Shown piece after piece: positions 53,860 through 63,419 of a stretch of DNA of 64,000 bases (positions are counted from its first letter, which is position 1; every line of letters begins with the position of its first letter). The stretch lies in the NCBI GenBank assembly GCA_030323885.1, contig CM059187.1:138108415-138172414 (forward strand). The letters are read 5' to 3'. A program made the translations under genes and the position numbers. The notes beneath the pieces were generated by a model that did no database searches, was not told where the DNA came from, and saw only the letters and a list, made by a program, of their open reading frames with translations. The DNA comes from Branchipolynoe longqiensis. Taxonomy: Eukaryota; Annelida; Polychaeta; Phyllodocida; Polynoidae.

Positions 53860-54110
53860 TACTGGTAGGAATGGTGGGTTCCCTTCCCAGCCGCGGCCGG
53901 CGCATGCGTGGCCCCCGGCGGATTCCACTAATAGAGACGCCGGGGTGGCCCGCCGCTAAGACAACGCCGCCCGGTGATTGGTTCATACGGCGTGATTAAT
54001 GCGCGAATTAACCACCAGGCGTTCTTATTTCTACTGGCGCCGGGGTCGAGTTGCGGCTCAGCACGCCGAATTTACCTCGACACTAACATAGACTGACCAC
54101 CCAGACTGGC
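53860..54110. promoter_or_regulatory. CpG-rich GC patch
   Basis: CGCGGCCGGCGCATGCGTGG, GACGCCGGGGTGGCCCGCCG and CGGTGATTGG (ATTGG, the inverse of a CCAAT box). This CpG density stands out from the AT-rich surroundings. It might be a promoter or a GC-rich repeat; no exon seen downstream. Confidence 0.3.
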
Positions 54111-54794
54111 ATATCCTATCCAGCCTGAGGTGCCTGCCATGGATACATTCTCACGGTGTGTTCTGTCTAGGTCTGCTCTTGGCTGTCTGTCTGTCTATCT
54201 ATCTGCTAGGTGTTGGACAGGCGATCGAGGCAGACATTGCTAGAAACCCTTCGGTATGCAAATTCAAGTAAATTGCATTAACCATTTGTCAACCTAGAAC
54301 GTCGAGAAAAGATTCACCCCGAACTCCCTCACCCCTTTGTGAGTAGCTGTGAGCAGCTCAGAATCCAGATAAGAGATTCACATCTGATTCTGTTCAGAGG
54401 TGAATTACGAACCCTATGTACAAGTTTGAGAAAATGTGTCTCACTATTATTGGTCTTAGTTTGGCATTCCTACCATCTGTTGATTAAAAATCCAATAGCT
54501 ACAATCTGATTGTATATTTTTTCCATCAACATATACTCTCCAGAGTGTTCAAATCACATAATATCAAGGCATAATGACACAAAATCAGTTTGAAGTGATA
54601 GAGTCTATGGCTGTTGTGGTTTTTCCTTGTCGTGGGTGGGTGGGCTCTGACCTATGACTAACAGGGCCATATCACAAGGAGATTTTACCACGCATCATAA
54701 CCTGAAACCCCTTTTCTCTCTCTATAAGTAAATCCCTTATACTTTGTAATGAAAAGAAACCTTTAAAAATATTTTCGTTGGTTCTAAGCTTGGA
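54111..54794. other. No gene recognised
   Basis: Contains the CTCACCCCTTTGTGAGTAGC phrase (about 54337) shared with 575-600, otherwise nothing recognised. Confidence 0.4.
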
Positions 54795-55162
54795 TTAAAG
54801 TTGCATAGTCCAATGGTTTTGAATTTCTGTATTTTTTCTGAGATAAATATATTAGATCGATCACGAGTATCTTCTTTGAATTCGTTCAAAGGTACTTTTA
54901 TTTTAAATGGTAAACTTTTGAGATATTTTGAGTGCAAACATGGAAAATTAGTTTTGGCAAGCTTGCCAAAACTCTGACACCATCGACTTCTACCATCGAC
55001 TTCTGCAGTAACAGGTTCTGTTAAATTGACTCAGTATTGCTTTACACACAGAAACAAATGCTTAATAAGTGCATCAGTATCTAAGTTAGATATGTAAAAT
55101 CAAATCTAGATAATTGGTTTTGTTTTGAAAATTTGATATTTCATCGGACTATGCAACTTTAA
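54795..55162 (-). mobile_element. Family-T MITE, full length
   Basis: TTAA at 54795-54798 and 55159-55162, AGTTGCATAGTCCAATGG and inverse. CACCATCGACTTCTACCATCGACTTC is a short internal duplication. Confidence 0.88.
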
Positions 55163-55600
55163 TACTAATTACATTAGATATCCCAGCGCCTTGATTTGTA
55201 GAACCCCTAGTACTGGTTTGTTACCAACCTAATCGGCTTCTAACTCGGCCTTATGGAAGCTTTATCCAAGGTATTTTGGCTACTGTGTCCATTTTCCCCA
55301 CAACCTTGTCGCATTATCAGCAGTTACTGATATTATTGAGATTGTCCACTACATTTAGTCCAACTCCATATGTTCAGTGATAACAGACTACATGTACTTC
55401 ATTTCCTTACTAAATATTCCCAACAAAAATCATAATAACAGATATTATTGACAATGTCAATTACATTTAGTCCAATTCCATATTTTCAGACTACTTCACT
55501 TACAACAGTCTATGGTCCTCATACCATTTCCTTACTAAATATTCCACTAACACAGTTTGAAACTGATCGTATATCTCAAGCTAAGCAAAAGTGTCGGGGT
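55163..55600. other. No gene; partly duplicated sequence
   Basis: CATTTAGTCCAACTCCATAT...TTTCCTTACTAAATATTCC occurs at about 55352-55420 and again at about 55467-55545, and in part near 56238-56270, so this is a local direct repeat later separated by the family-F element. Confidence 0.5.
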
Positions 55601-55603
55601 TAA

Positions 55604-56050
55604 GCCATTGTCACACCTCACCGGACTGAGCACTGGAGACCACCGGACAAAGAATTGTCTAGTCCGGTGCTTTCCGGTGACAAAATGTATCGAAATGGAG
55701 CGGAATTGGGTCAAGTGTGCCAGGCGACCAGACAAGTACCGTACATGTACTGTACATGTACCGGACAAGTACCAGACGAGAACCGGACACGTAACGGATG
55801 GGTACCGGCCATGTACCAGACAAAACGGACAAACCGGACACCAACAGATGGGTACAGGACATGTACGGATGGGTACCGGACATACTGGACACGTCAGTCC
55901 GGCGGTGTCCGGTAGAAGTTTTGTGCATGTTCAAAACTTGTACCGGACACCACCGGACACCGCCAGATGGGAACCGGACATGTACCGGACATCACCATAC
56001 AGTACCAGACAGTGTCCGGTTCTCCAGTCCGGAAAGGTGTGATAGGGCCT
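55604..56050. mobile_element. Family-F inverted-repeat element with CCGGACATGTAC words
   Basis: Left GCCATTGTCACACC after TAA, right inverse of AGGCCCTATCACACC before TTA. The arms iterate ACCGGACA, GACAAGTACC and GATGGGTACC in both directions, giving spurious frames on both strands. Palindrome AGTTTTGTGCATGTTCAAAA at about 55917, ending ~112 bp from the right end. Confidence 0.78.
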
Positions 56051-56273
56051 TTAGGGTCTCCTTCACCTACGAGACTCTCTGACTGCAGCTACACACATAC
56101 AGATGTCCAACTTACCACCACACATTCCGACCGAGCACAAATTGGACTCATCTGTCATCGACGAGTTCACAACAAATACCGAGTTGCTGGACAATCAAGA
56201 GATAATTCCATCAATAAATTTATTGAACTGTATCAACAATTAGTCCGACTCCATATTTTCACTGATAACAGAC

Positions 56274-56454
56274 TACTGTAAAAACCTCTTAAATCGACCG
56301 ACCATGGGACTGACTTTAAATGGGTCCATTTAGGGAGGTGGTTGGTTTAGGGAGGTTTTTTTTAACGTTAACGTTATGTATGGGACCCAAATAAAGCGAT
56401 CGATATAGGGAAGTGGTCGATCTGTGGAGTTGGTCGGTTAGAGAGGTTTTACTG
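56274..56454. mobile_element. pogo-like MITE (family P)
   Basis: CTGTAAAAACCTCTTAAATC at left, GAGAGGTTTTACTG at right, with TA outside on the right. Confidence 0.8.
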
Positions 56455-56981
56455 TACTTATCTTACAGTAGTTTACGGTCCTCAGGTTATTTCCTTATTG
56501 TATTCTAATCTCATTGCGTGTCTATATACATGTGTCAGTATTCGCCCCTTAACACTTGCCCACAGCCCCTGAGACTCGGCCGGTCAAATGCCGCCCACAG
56601 GCTGACGTAGACCAGAGGTGCCCGGGGTGGCATCTCCCAGGGTGATGGCAGCCTACCAGTACCACCCTACCTTGTTCCCACGGTCTCGCGGGTCTTCATC
56701 TTAATTATGGCATTTAACTTTCAAGTGCCCAACACCCACCCTCAATTTCAATTAAGCTGGTCTGTGAGCTTTATGTTGCATGCACACGCCAGCCAATCCA
56801 GGGTGGCTTGGATCCTGAGAGTACCGACCCCTCCCCCCTGATGGTGCTGCTGAGATGGCGCGATTCGCCAACCCCCCCACCCCCCCCCCCCCCCCCCCCC
56901 CGCACTCGCCTTTGAGGGTGGGGGTGGTAATATTAACTTTAGGAGAAATATTAGATTATTTATTTTCTTAACTGAAAAATA
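56455..56981. other. No gene; long C tract
   Basis: C tract of about 28 with one A at 56872-56901, CpG-rich on its left side. Nothing coding. Confidence 0.45.
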
Positions 56982-57487
56982 TTAAAGCCGCATCGTGCAA
57001 TGAAAGCATAAACATTTCTAAACCAAAATCCTCAAGTTGTTGTCACACATCACTGGATTGGGGGAAATGGAAAGAAACCGAACAAAGTCTGTTGATATCT
57101 GGCAAAGTCTGGTTTGTGTCCATTGCATATCCGTTGATATCCGGCCCGATCCGTTACAAGTTTTGAACATGCACAAAACTTGGAATGGATGCCGCCGGAT
57201 TGACGTCTATGGTTCTTGTTTGGTTTGAGTTTGTTTAGTCCGCTTATCGTCCATTGGCTATCTATTCATGTACTTTTCATGTCCGCTTCATGTTTGTTTC
57301 ATGTCCGTTCATCCAGCAGCCTTTGACCCGATATCGCAATATGTTGACACATTTTAGTACATTTTGATACTTATCACAGCCGAAAACCACCGGACTAGAC
57401 AATTCTGTTCATTGCTCAATCCGGCATAGTGTGACAGGCACTTTACCTACATTCAATCCTACATAGCCAGCTTAGATATTGGTGCAC
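56982..57487 (+). mobile_element. Family-T MITE split by a family-F element, right end lost
   Basis: TTAA then AGCCGCATCGTGCAATGAAA up to AAAATCCTCAA, resumed after 57445 with CCTACATTCAATCCTACATA and GCTTAGATATTGGTGCACA. The right half was lost where the next MITE begins. Confidence 0.78.
57036..57442. mobile_element. Family-F inverted-repeat element, 407 bp
   Basis: GTTGTTGTCACACATCACTG at left and the inverse of GTGCCTGTCACACTATGCCG at right, CAA outside left and TTA outside right. Intact family-T copies have TTA here. Words TTGATATCCG, GTTTCATGTCCG. Palindrome region AGTTTTGAACATGCACAAAA at about 57150, ~113 bp from the left end. Confidence 0.78.
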
Positions 57488-57626
57488 ATTAAAACCTCTC
57501 TAACCAAACATCTTCACAGGCCATACAATATACGATTGTAACCATTTTAAAAACTGACTAAACCGACCACATCCGTAAATGAACCATTTAAGTTGGTCCC
57601 ATGGTCGGTCGATTTATGTTTTACTG
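57488..57626. mobile_element. pogo-like MITE (family P), shortened
   Basis: TTAAAACCTCTCTAACC at left and GATTTATGTTTTACTG at right, interior deleted. Confidence 0.7.
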
Positions 57627-57799
57627 TATTTATATTGGTGTATTAAGAAATGTTTTGCCGCATAAAAAAGAAATACTAGAGTACAGTAAAAAAATATCTC
57701 CAACCGACCACCTCCACAGATCGACCACTCCCCTATATCGATCGCTTTATTTGGATCCCAACAATACCATTGTAACCATATTCTAACCCCCTAAACCCA

Positions 57800-58335
57800 T
57801 CATCATCATCATCATGCTGTCGGTCGCGATGCAACAAAGACTGCTTTCATTACTTGACTGCCGCTCTCCATTTAGCTCTCTGCCGTGAGAGTTGCATCCA
57901 TGAGTCGGTCTTAATGTCTCTCAGCTTCAGGTTTCTCTTGATGGTATCCTTGAACCGGAGATGAGGGCGCCCTCTCTTTCTGTACATTTCATGAAAGCTG
58001 CCTGCAAAAGTGTTGAAGTGCTGCTGGCTTTTGCAAGTTACCAGCGGCACTCTGTCGGGGAGCAAATAGAGGTTTCAAACCAGCAAGAACATGTCAAGAC
58101 AGGCGCAAAACTATTTGTCCCTGCATTGGCTGGTCGGGAGATGTTGGGAGTTCCATACATCAACCGCCCTTAATGCTGCCACAGTGACATGGTTTTCTGT
58201 TTAGGGTTTGCTCCCTTGGCCTTCGGTTCTGTCAAGAACCTGTACCAAAAGGCAGTGGTTTACAACTCTGCAGGGCAGGGGCGTCAAACTCCCTGAGGTA
58301 TTGCTATACCTGCAATACCTGCATACTACTACCCG
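57800..58335 (-). mobile_element. 5'-truncated non-LTR unit, second copy, with 8-bp duplication
   Basis: TAAACCCA at 57792-57799 and 58336-58343. On the minus strand it runs from GTATGCAGGTATTGCAGGTA to a (GAT)n tail. Compared with 2692-5995 it lacks the family-F insertion and ~155 bp just upstream of the ORF2 remnant. Confidence 0.85.
57850..57985 (-). pseudogene. Non-LTR ORF2 C-terminal remnant
   Basis: Minus frame with KRGRPHLRFKDTIKRNLKLR and WMQLSRQRAKWRAAVK, ending at the same stop as the 5686-5946 copy. Upstream codons of that frame come from the fused non-coding part. Shorter than the first copy by about 45 residues. Confidence 0.78.
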
Positions 58336-58409
58336 TAAACCCACCATTTCCTTAAATAGACCACTTAAAGTTGGTTCCAAGGTCGGTCGATTTAGAGAGG
58401 TTTTACTGT

Positions 58410-58479
58410 AATTTAATATAATATGTTACCGAATTGAAGCCTAAGGTGACCGTCCATAATTTCTAGGTGCTTTATGTTT
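58410..58479. other. No feature recognised
   Basis: AT-rich spacer between repeats. Confidence 0.4.
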
Positions 58480-58760
58480 TTCCTTCAAGTTAGATATTTA
58501 TAATCGAAGTCACTTCAAAATCATGCAATGTAGATGTAGATTATAGCGATTAACCTAATATATTCAAAGAACATGGCAGAAACCATCAATAATATAGCAG
58601 AAACTCAAAACTATCAAATGTGGCAGAAACTCAAAAACCATCAGAAATGACAAACTCAAAAATCATTTTTTAAATGTCTTGTTTTTAAATGTCATTAACT
58701 CAAAGCAGAAACTCAAACCCAACAGAAATATGGCAGAAAACCATCGGACTATGGAAACCT
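58480..58760 (+). mobile_element. Decayed family-T right half with iterated terminus
   Basis: AAGTTAGATATTTATAATCG, CTAATATATTCA, then several repeats of GGCAGAAACTCAAAACCATC (58573-58760), the sequence that normally occurs once just inside the right terminus. Ends AACCATCGGACTATGGAAAC. Confidence 0.6.
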
Positions 58761-59225
58761 TTTATAATAAATTAATGGTTTGCCGATAGGTCCACTACCT
58801 GCCCATGGAGAATGCGCCATTTATGTGTTATTGATTGATTGATTGATTGATTGGTGGTTGTTTTACGCCATGTCGGCAACAAGAGGCCATATTCACGATG
58901 AGAAGTGTTAAACTTGCATTATGTGTTATTAGGAGTTACCAAATTATCGGTTCAGGTGAGGAGGTGTGTGTTGTTTACATGCCATGAAGCTGTCCCCACT
59001 GTGCACACATAATGAACGTATCCATCACCACCCTCTACACATCACCCTCCAGGGTGTGACGAGGCCCAGGTGTGGTCTTCTACCAGTCTACACCTCCACC
59101 AGGGACTGACCAGACAGCTGTGGTCAAGAACTACCACTTACTGGATAAATTCACACGGTCAACTCTTCGCATTCTCACTTGACCGTGATTCTTTCTGTAT
59201 GCTGCTACAATAGTACAAATCAAAG
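58761..59225. other. No gene recognised
   Basis: Includes (GATT)5 at about 58831-58850. The rest is unassigned. Confidence 0.4.
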
Positions 59226-60120
59226 GATGCAACTATGACACTCGTCTCGCTTTGTATACAATTAAAAACTAAGCTATTGTTATAATTCTAGGGATGCAAC
59301 TGTGAATCTAAGCTTGTTTTATATACAATTAAAAACTAAGCTCTTGTTATAATTCTAGGGATGCAACTGTGAAACTAAGCTTGTTTTTTATACAATAAAA
59401 AACTAAGCTCTTGTTTTAATTCTAGCGATGCAACTGAAACTAAGCTTGTTTTGTATACAATTAAAAACTAAGCTCTTGTTATAATTCTAGCGATGCAACT
59501 TTGAAACTAAGCTTGTTTTGTATACAATTAAAAACTAACCTCTTGTTTTAATTCTAGGGATGCAACTGTGAAAATAAGCTTGTTTTGAATACAATTAAAA
59601 ACTAAGCTATTGGTTTAATTCTAGCTATGCAACTGTGGCACGAAGCTCGTTTTGTATACAATTAAAAACTAAGCTTCTTGTTTTAATTCTAGCGATGCAA
59701 CTGAAACTAGGCTCGCTTTGTATAGAGGGAGTGCATGTGACACCATTACTTAGCAATCAGCGGGCTGCCATCTTGGATTACGAGCACCCTCCCTAGCCAT
59801 GTTGTGAATGCATGCAGATGCAGTAAAACAGAGTTTTCTTGTGTTATGGGAGGTTCTGGGCAGTTTACATCCAGTGTGTTTACTTACAGCACTTTAGCAA
59901 CAACTTTTGAGGCCAAACTGCTCAAAACAGTGACAAATAAACCAACAAATCAGTAAATAACCACAGTGTAGGCAGCTGCAAGCCTTCTGTATGTCATCCA
60001 ATATGGCCACCGAAAGTTGCCTCATGATGTCATTACACCCCCTCTATATACATGCAACTGTGAAACTAAGCTTGTTTTGCATACAATTAAACACTAAGCT
60101 CTTGTTTAAATTGTATGCAC
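59226..60120 (+). repeat. 67-bp tandem array, nine units, interrupted once
   Basis: Units starting GATGCAACTGTGAAACTAAG occur at 59226, 59293, 59360, 59428, 59492, 59559, 59626 and 59693, plus one after the MITE (about 60053). Each contains TTGTATACAATTAAAAACTA and GCTCTTGTT. The MITE at 59723-60046 is inserted in the eighth/ninth unit. Confidence 0.9.
59723..60046. mobile_element. Family-G MITE, 324 bp, reverse copy
   Basis: TAGAGGGAGTGCATGTGACA at left and inverse of TAGAGGGGGTGTAATGAC at right, TATA on both sides. Same length as 49331-49655 and highly similar. Confidence 0.85.
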
Positions 60121-60394
60121 TAGTTAATTAATGAGAACACATTTGGTCATTAAACATAAACTTCCCAGGTCCCATATCCTACATTTCAAAATGTGCGTAA
60201 TGTCTAAATTATCAAGCTACATAATTTCAATTCTAGCTTTTAGAAAGAAAAACAAAAGTAACCTTAGGTGAATTAAAATAAAACCAAGGCCCTTTTGAGA
60301 TTATGCTAACTCAAATACTATTATCACCACCTGCTCCAGTTCCATCGACTACCCCGAGCCTATTACTATTAGCGCCAAGCCGCGCGTCCTTTCT
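60121..60394. other. No gene recognised
   Basis: AT-rich; no features that I can support. Confidence 0.4.
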
Positions 60395-60419
60395 CCCCCC
60401 CCCCCCCCCCCCCCCCCCC
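60395..60419 (+). repeat. C25 homopolymer
   Basis: Twenty-five uninterrupted C, then G and five C. One of several long G/C runs in the window. Confidence 0.95.
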
Positions 60420-60751
60420 GCCCCCATTAGTTACCGACCCACCTCTTCCCCTCCTGGTTACCGACCCATCCCGTAATTAACCACGTGACGTAAGCATCCG
60501 GCTAGCAGGCGCTACCGTGTGACAGAGCCTGCCTGGCCCGTGGGAACGGTGTGCTTCTGTCTGAGAGAGGTTAGAACAACTTGTGTGTGTGTTGGGGGGG
60601 GGGGGCGGGTGTCCCCGCAAATCTCAGACATCAAACCAACCAAATCTCAAATCTTAAACAAACTAAAAACCGATGAACAACGCTTCCAACCAAATAAGAG
60701 AGGTGGAAATTTAGCTTGGTGAAAATGGCGATTCTCTGGCACTATTGTCCG
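60420..60751. other. No gene recognised
   Basis: Short frame 60519-60722 crosses a G10 run and lacks family features. Confidence 0.35.
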
Positions 60752-61008
60752 CACACATGTACAGATGTGGAATTCAAGGGTATTTCAACTTCAATGTTGT
60801 TTTTGATAGGAATTCAAGACTTTTCATTTAGATTTTAGGGGATAAAAACAACAATGGCGAATGGCGGTTTCAGACTACTTTAGATCAGTGGGGACAGTTT
60901 AAATGGAATTTAAGGATTTTCAAGACTAATTACCCAAAATAGGTTAAATTCAAGGCTTTTCAAGGCATTGACATGGAGCAAATGAAGTTCCCATGGTGTC
61001 AGATGTGG
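60752..61008 (+). repeat. Dispersed ~240-bp repeat (family D), second copy
   Basis: GATAGGAATTCAAGACTTTT, TTAGATCAGTGGGGACAGTT and ATGGAGCAAATGAAGTTCCC match 33228-33470. Confidence 0.75.
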
Positions 61009-61012
61009 GGTA

Positions 61013-61209
61013 TGTGAAAGTACAACGTCTGAACACTTTGACTTCTGGAAACTGAATGGTTTATTCCCCTCCAGGGCTCACTGAACCGCCGGCTAAACTT
61101 TCCATGACATCACCTCATTTACATACTCCTTTGTCTCACTCACTTTCTAGAACATCATGCATCTCATATATTACCCACATGTCTGGACGTCTATTACGCA
61201 TATATCACA
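61013..61209 (-). mobile_element. LTR copy, reverse orientation, 197 bp
   Basis: Inverse of the 45163-45346 solo LTR: TGTGAAAGTACAACGTCTGA at left, TTACGCATATATCACA at right. No exact 5-bp duplication (GGGTA and GGCAC outside). No internal retrotransposon sequence beside it. Confidence 0.8.
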
Positions 61210-61224
61210 GGCACGGACTAGATC

Positions 61225-61740
61225 AAATTTACACCCCTACGCAGAGTAGGGGTCAATGACAACGTAGCCTAAATATGAGCAAACACTGCTTTAGTATGAA
61301 CAGGAAGTGGAATTCCTGGTTCCAGTAGCCAGTGTTTGTCTACATTGGCACAGAGTTGGTGAAATGGCAGAGGATGTAAACAAGCAAAATGGTAACCTAA
61401 GAATGCTCTTGATTTGAGTCTATTATTATTAAACTACAATATAATTTGTTAAACAATTCAGAAGTTATGGGTTTGTTTGTTTGTTGTTGTTTTACGTCCT
61501 AGCAACTTCTAAGGTCATATCAGGACGGGTACCGACTTGCGACAGTGCGCCTTTATGGTGCTGTCCCACTGGGAAACCAAGCCGCCACCACCATGACCTG
61601 GTATCCCACTCAGTCACATTATCCTGACACTGAGCACACCAGCCAAAGTTATGGGTAAATAATAAGATGTATATATAAATTATGGGTAAATAATAAGATG
61701 TATATATAAAGAATATATTTTGCTTCGTAAATTAAACATT
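61225..61740 (-). mobile_element. Hairpin-ended element (family H), reverse, decayed and SINE-split
   Basis: ACACCCCTACGCAGAGTAGGGGTC resembles the terminal hairpin (shown here as overlapping parts at 61229-61252), then GGAAGTGGAATTCCTGGTTC and CAAAATGG. Interrupted by a SINE at 61473-61645. A 31-bp tandem duplication (TATGGGTAAATAATAAGATG) follows at 61650-61712. Confidence 0.6.
61473..61645 (-). mobile_element. SINE S1, 5'-truncated, with 11-bp duplication
   Basis: AAGTTATGGGT at 61462-61472 and 61646-61656. The tail is at left (TTGTTTGTTGTTGTTTTACG) and the body ends at CACTGAGCACACCAGCC. Confidence 0.88.
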
Positions 61741-61854
61741 GATGCGCTTTCATGTACCCAGCCTTTCGTCACTATTTCTAATGGGTTGTTCTTCACCTCT
61801 CCTCTGGGTTCGGGTGCATGTTTTATCCACAAGATAATGCGACCGAGTAGGAAG

Positions 61855-61990
61855 CAGGTGATGCTGCCAGCAACAGGAGATCCCAGTATGGCAGCATTAT
61901 AAAGTCGCGACGAGTGAGCAAGGTCAAAAGTCGGTACCATTCGTCATATGGTGATTACATGTTGTTAGGACATAAAACCCAAACAAACTC
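61855..61990 (+). mobile_element. SINE S1 distal body and tail, diverged
   Basis: CAGTATGGCAGCATTATAAA, GTCGCGACGAGTGAGCA and TTAGGACATAAAACCCAAAC in S1 order. Confidence 0.65.
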
Positions 61991-62070
61991 ATCCACCCCC
62001 CCCCCCCGACATTACCACCTGCGGCCCACTGCGGGATGGTTGATGGGTGGTAAAAAAAGTATGGGGCTGA

Positions 62071-62405
62071 GTAGATAAAAGATTCACCCAGTAAGGCTGA
62101 AAAACAACCTATTAGAAAAAGTTGTGAAAGGGTGGGTAAATGAAATGAGCACATGAATTCTTAATTTAAGACGCAAAATATTCTTCATGTACATCTTCGT
62201 ATTTACCCGCAACTTTTGAGTTATAAAATATAGTAAAACAATTCAAATCAACAGCATTCTATCATCGCCATTTTGTCTTTTTGCATTCTCTTCATTTTGT
62301 GTCGATATAGCCATTTGATACTGGAACCAGGAATTCCACTTCCTGTTGCACACTAAAGTAATTTTCATCCGTAATTAAACCATGTTGTCATTCACCCCTA
62401 CACCT
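62071..62405 (+). mobile_element. Hairpin-ended element (family H), diverged
   Basis: GATAAAAGATTCACCCAGTA at left, then GCCATTTTGTCTTTTTGCAT and ACCATGTTGTCATTCACCCC at right, in the same order as 31824-32218. Confidence 0.7.
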
Positions 62406-62558
62406 AGCGGCAGAGGTATTAAACCACCACAGACGACAGAAGCGCTGACCGACTGATCACACATTCCCGGATGAAAATCTGGCGAGAAGTGTCCGACGGC
62501 GAGATGCGAGGATTTGGAAACTCAGCAGTGTGTGTGAGTGTGTATGTGTGTACGTGTG

Positions 62559-62892
62559 GTTGATTGGTTGTTGGAGTTTTACATCCTTGCAACATCTAAG
62601 GTCATATCATTATCAGGACGGGAACCGATTTGTGACTGCGCACTTATGGCGACTTTATAGTGCTGCCCCACTGGGAACACCAGGCCACCAGCACCATGAC
62701 CTGATATCCCACTCAGTCACATTATCCTCACACTGGGCTAACCAATCCTTGCCCTATCCTATTAATGCCGAAAGTCAAGTCAGGGAGCAGTGCATATCAA
62801 TTTTATAAGACATCGGTTTGACTCGACCGGGAACCAATCTCCCGATCTCCCGCACACAAGTCCCGTGCTCTACCGATTTGGCCACCGCGTCC
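62559..62892 (-). mobile_element. SINE S1, full length
   Basis: Tail GGTTGTTGGAGTTTTACATC at left, complete body, and tRNA-like head at right (inverse of CGCGGTGGCCAAATCGGTAG for the A-box region; B box inverse at GACCGGGAACCAATCTCC). Confidence 0.9.
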
Positions 62893-63238
62893 GGTCGCTG
62901 CAGTATTGAGGGTGGGTGGTAAAAAAAAGAAAATGGGGCCGGGATATCCAACAACCACAGTCGGCAGACACGCTGACCGACTGATGAGTCTCCTGATGTG
63001 GTGGTGGAGGTGGTGAGGGAGGGGGGGAAGGGGATGGAGAGAGACACACAAACTGACCCGGTTCAGTCACGTGATGGCGACGCTCGGGTTTACGTCGCGC
63101 TTGACTAGCGCTGACAGCGCCGCCTGGTGGCGAGTGGGGGTGAACTGAGACGGGTTTACTTTGAATTAATCCCGCCGAGGCGCCAGTGGTCGGGGTTCCC
63201 GCGAGACGATTTGCGCATGCGCGTCTCCTTCCGTTACC
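62893..63238. other. No gene recognised; CpG-richer segment
   Basis: 63060-63238 has many CpG, including GCGCATGCGCGTCTCC. Short frames on the minus strand lack domains. Confidence 0.35.
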
Positions 63239-63418
63239 GGACGGGGTGGGGTGGCCGTCCGTCGTAGATCGTGGGATTCGAACCACGGACGCACAGTCGA
63301 GTCAATGAATTAGAAATTGATACTTGTTGTTTCCTAGCCAGGCGCTTAGCATTAGGATATATAGGGCAAGGATTGGTTGGTGCCAGGATAATGTGACTGA
63401 GTGGGATATGAAAGCCAG
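63239..63418 (+). mobile_element. SINE S1 head and proximal body
   Basis: GGGGTGGCCGTCCGTCGTAG and GGATTCGAACCACGGACG (B-box-like) followed by the S1 body to GACTGAGTGGGATATG. Confidence 0.8.
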
Positions 63419-63419
63419 A

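Larger units (their letters stand above)
57683..58409. mobile_element. pogo-like MITE (family P) split by a non-LTR insertion
   Basis: Left part 57683-57799 (CAGTAAAAAAATATCTCC ... CCCCTAAACCCA) and right part 58336-58409 (TAAACCCACCATTTCC ... GAGAGGTTTTACTG). Without 57800-58335 and one TAAACCCA copy the usual MITE remains. Confidence 0.82.

Noticed and set aside
55557..56082. Overlapping 161-, 94- and 91-codon frames rich in TGHVPD-type repeats
   Set aside because: They are readings of the CCGGACATGTAC words in a family-F element, open in several frames at once.
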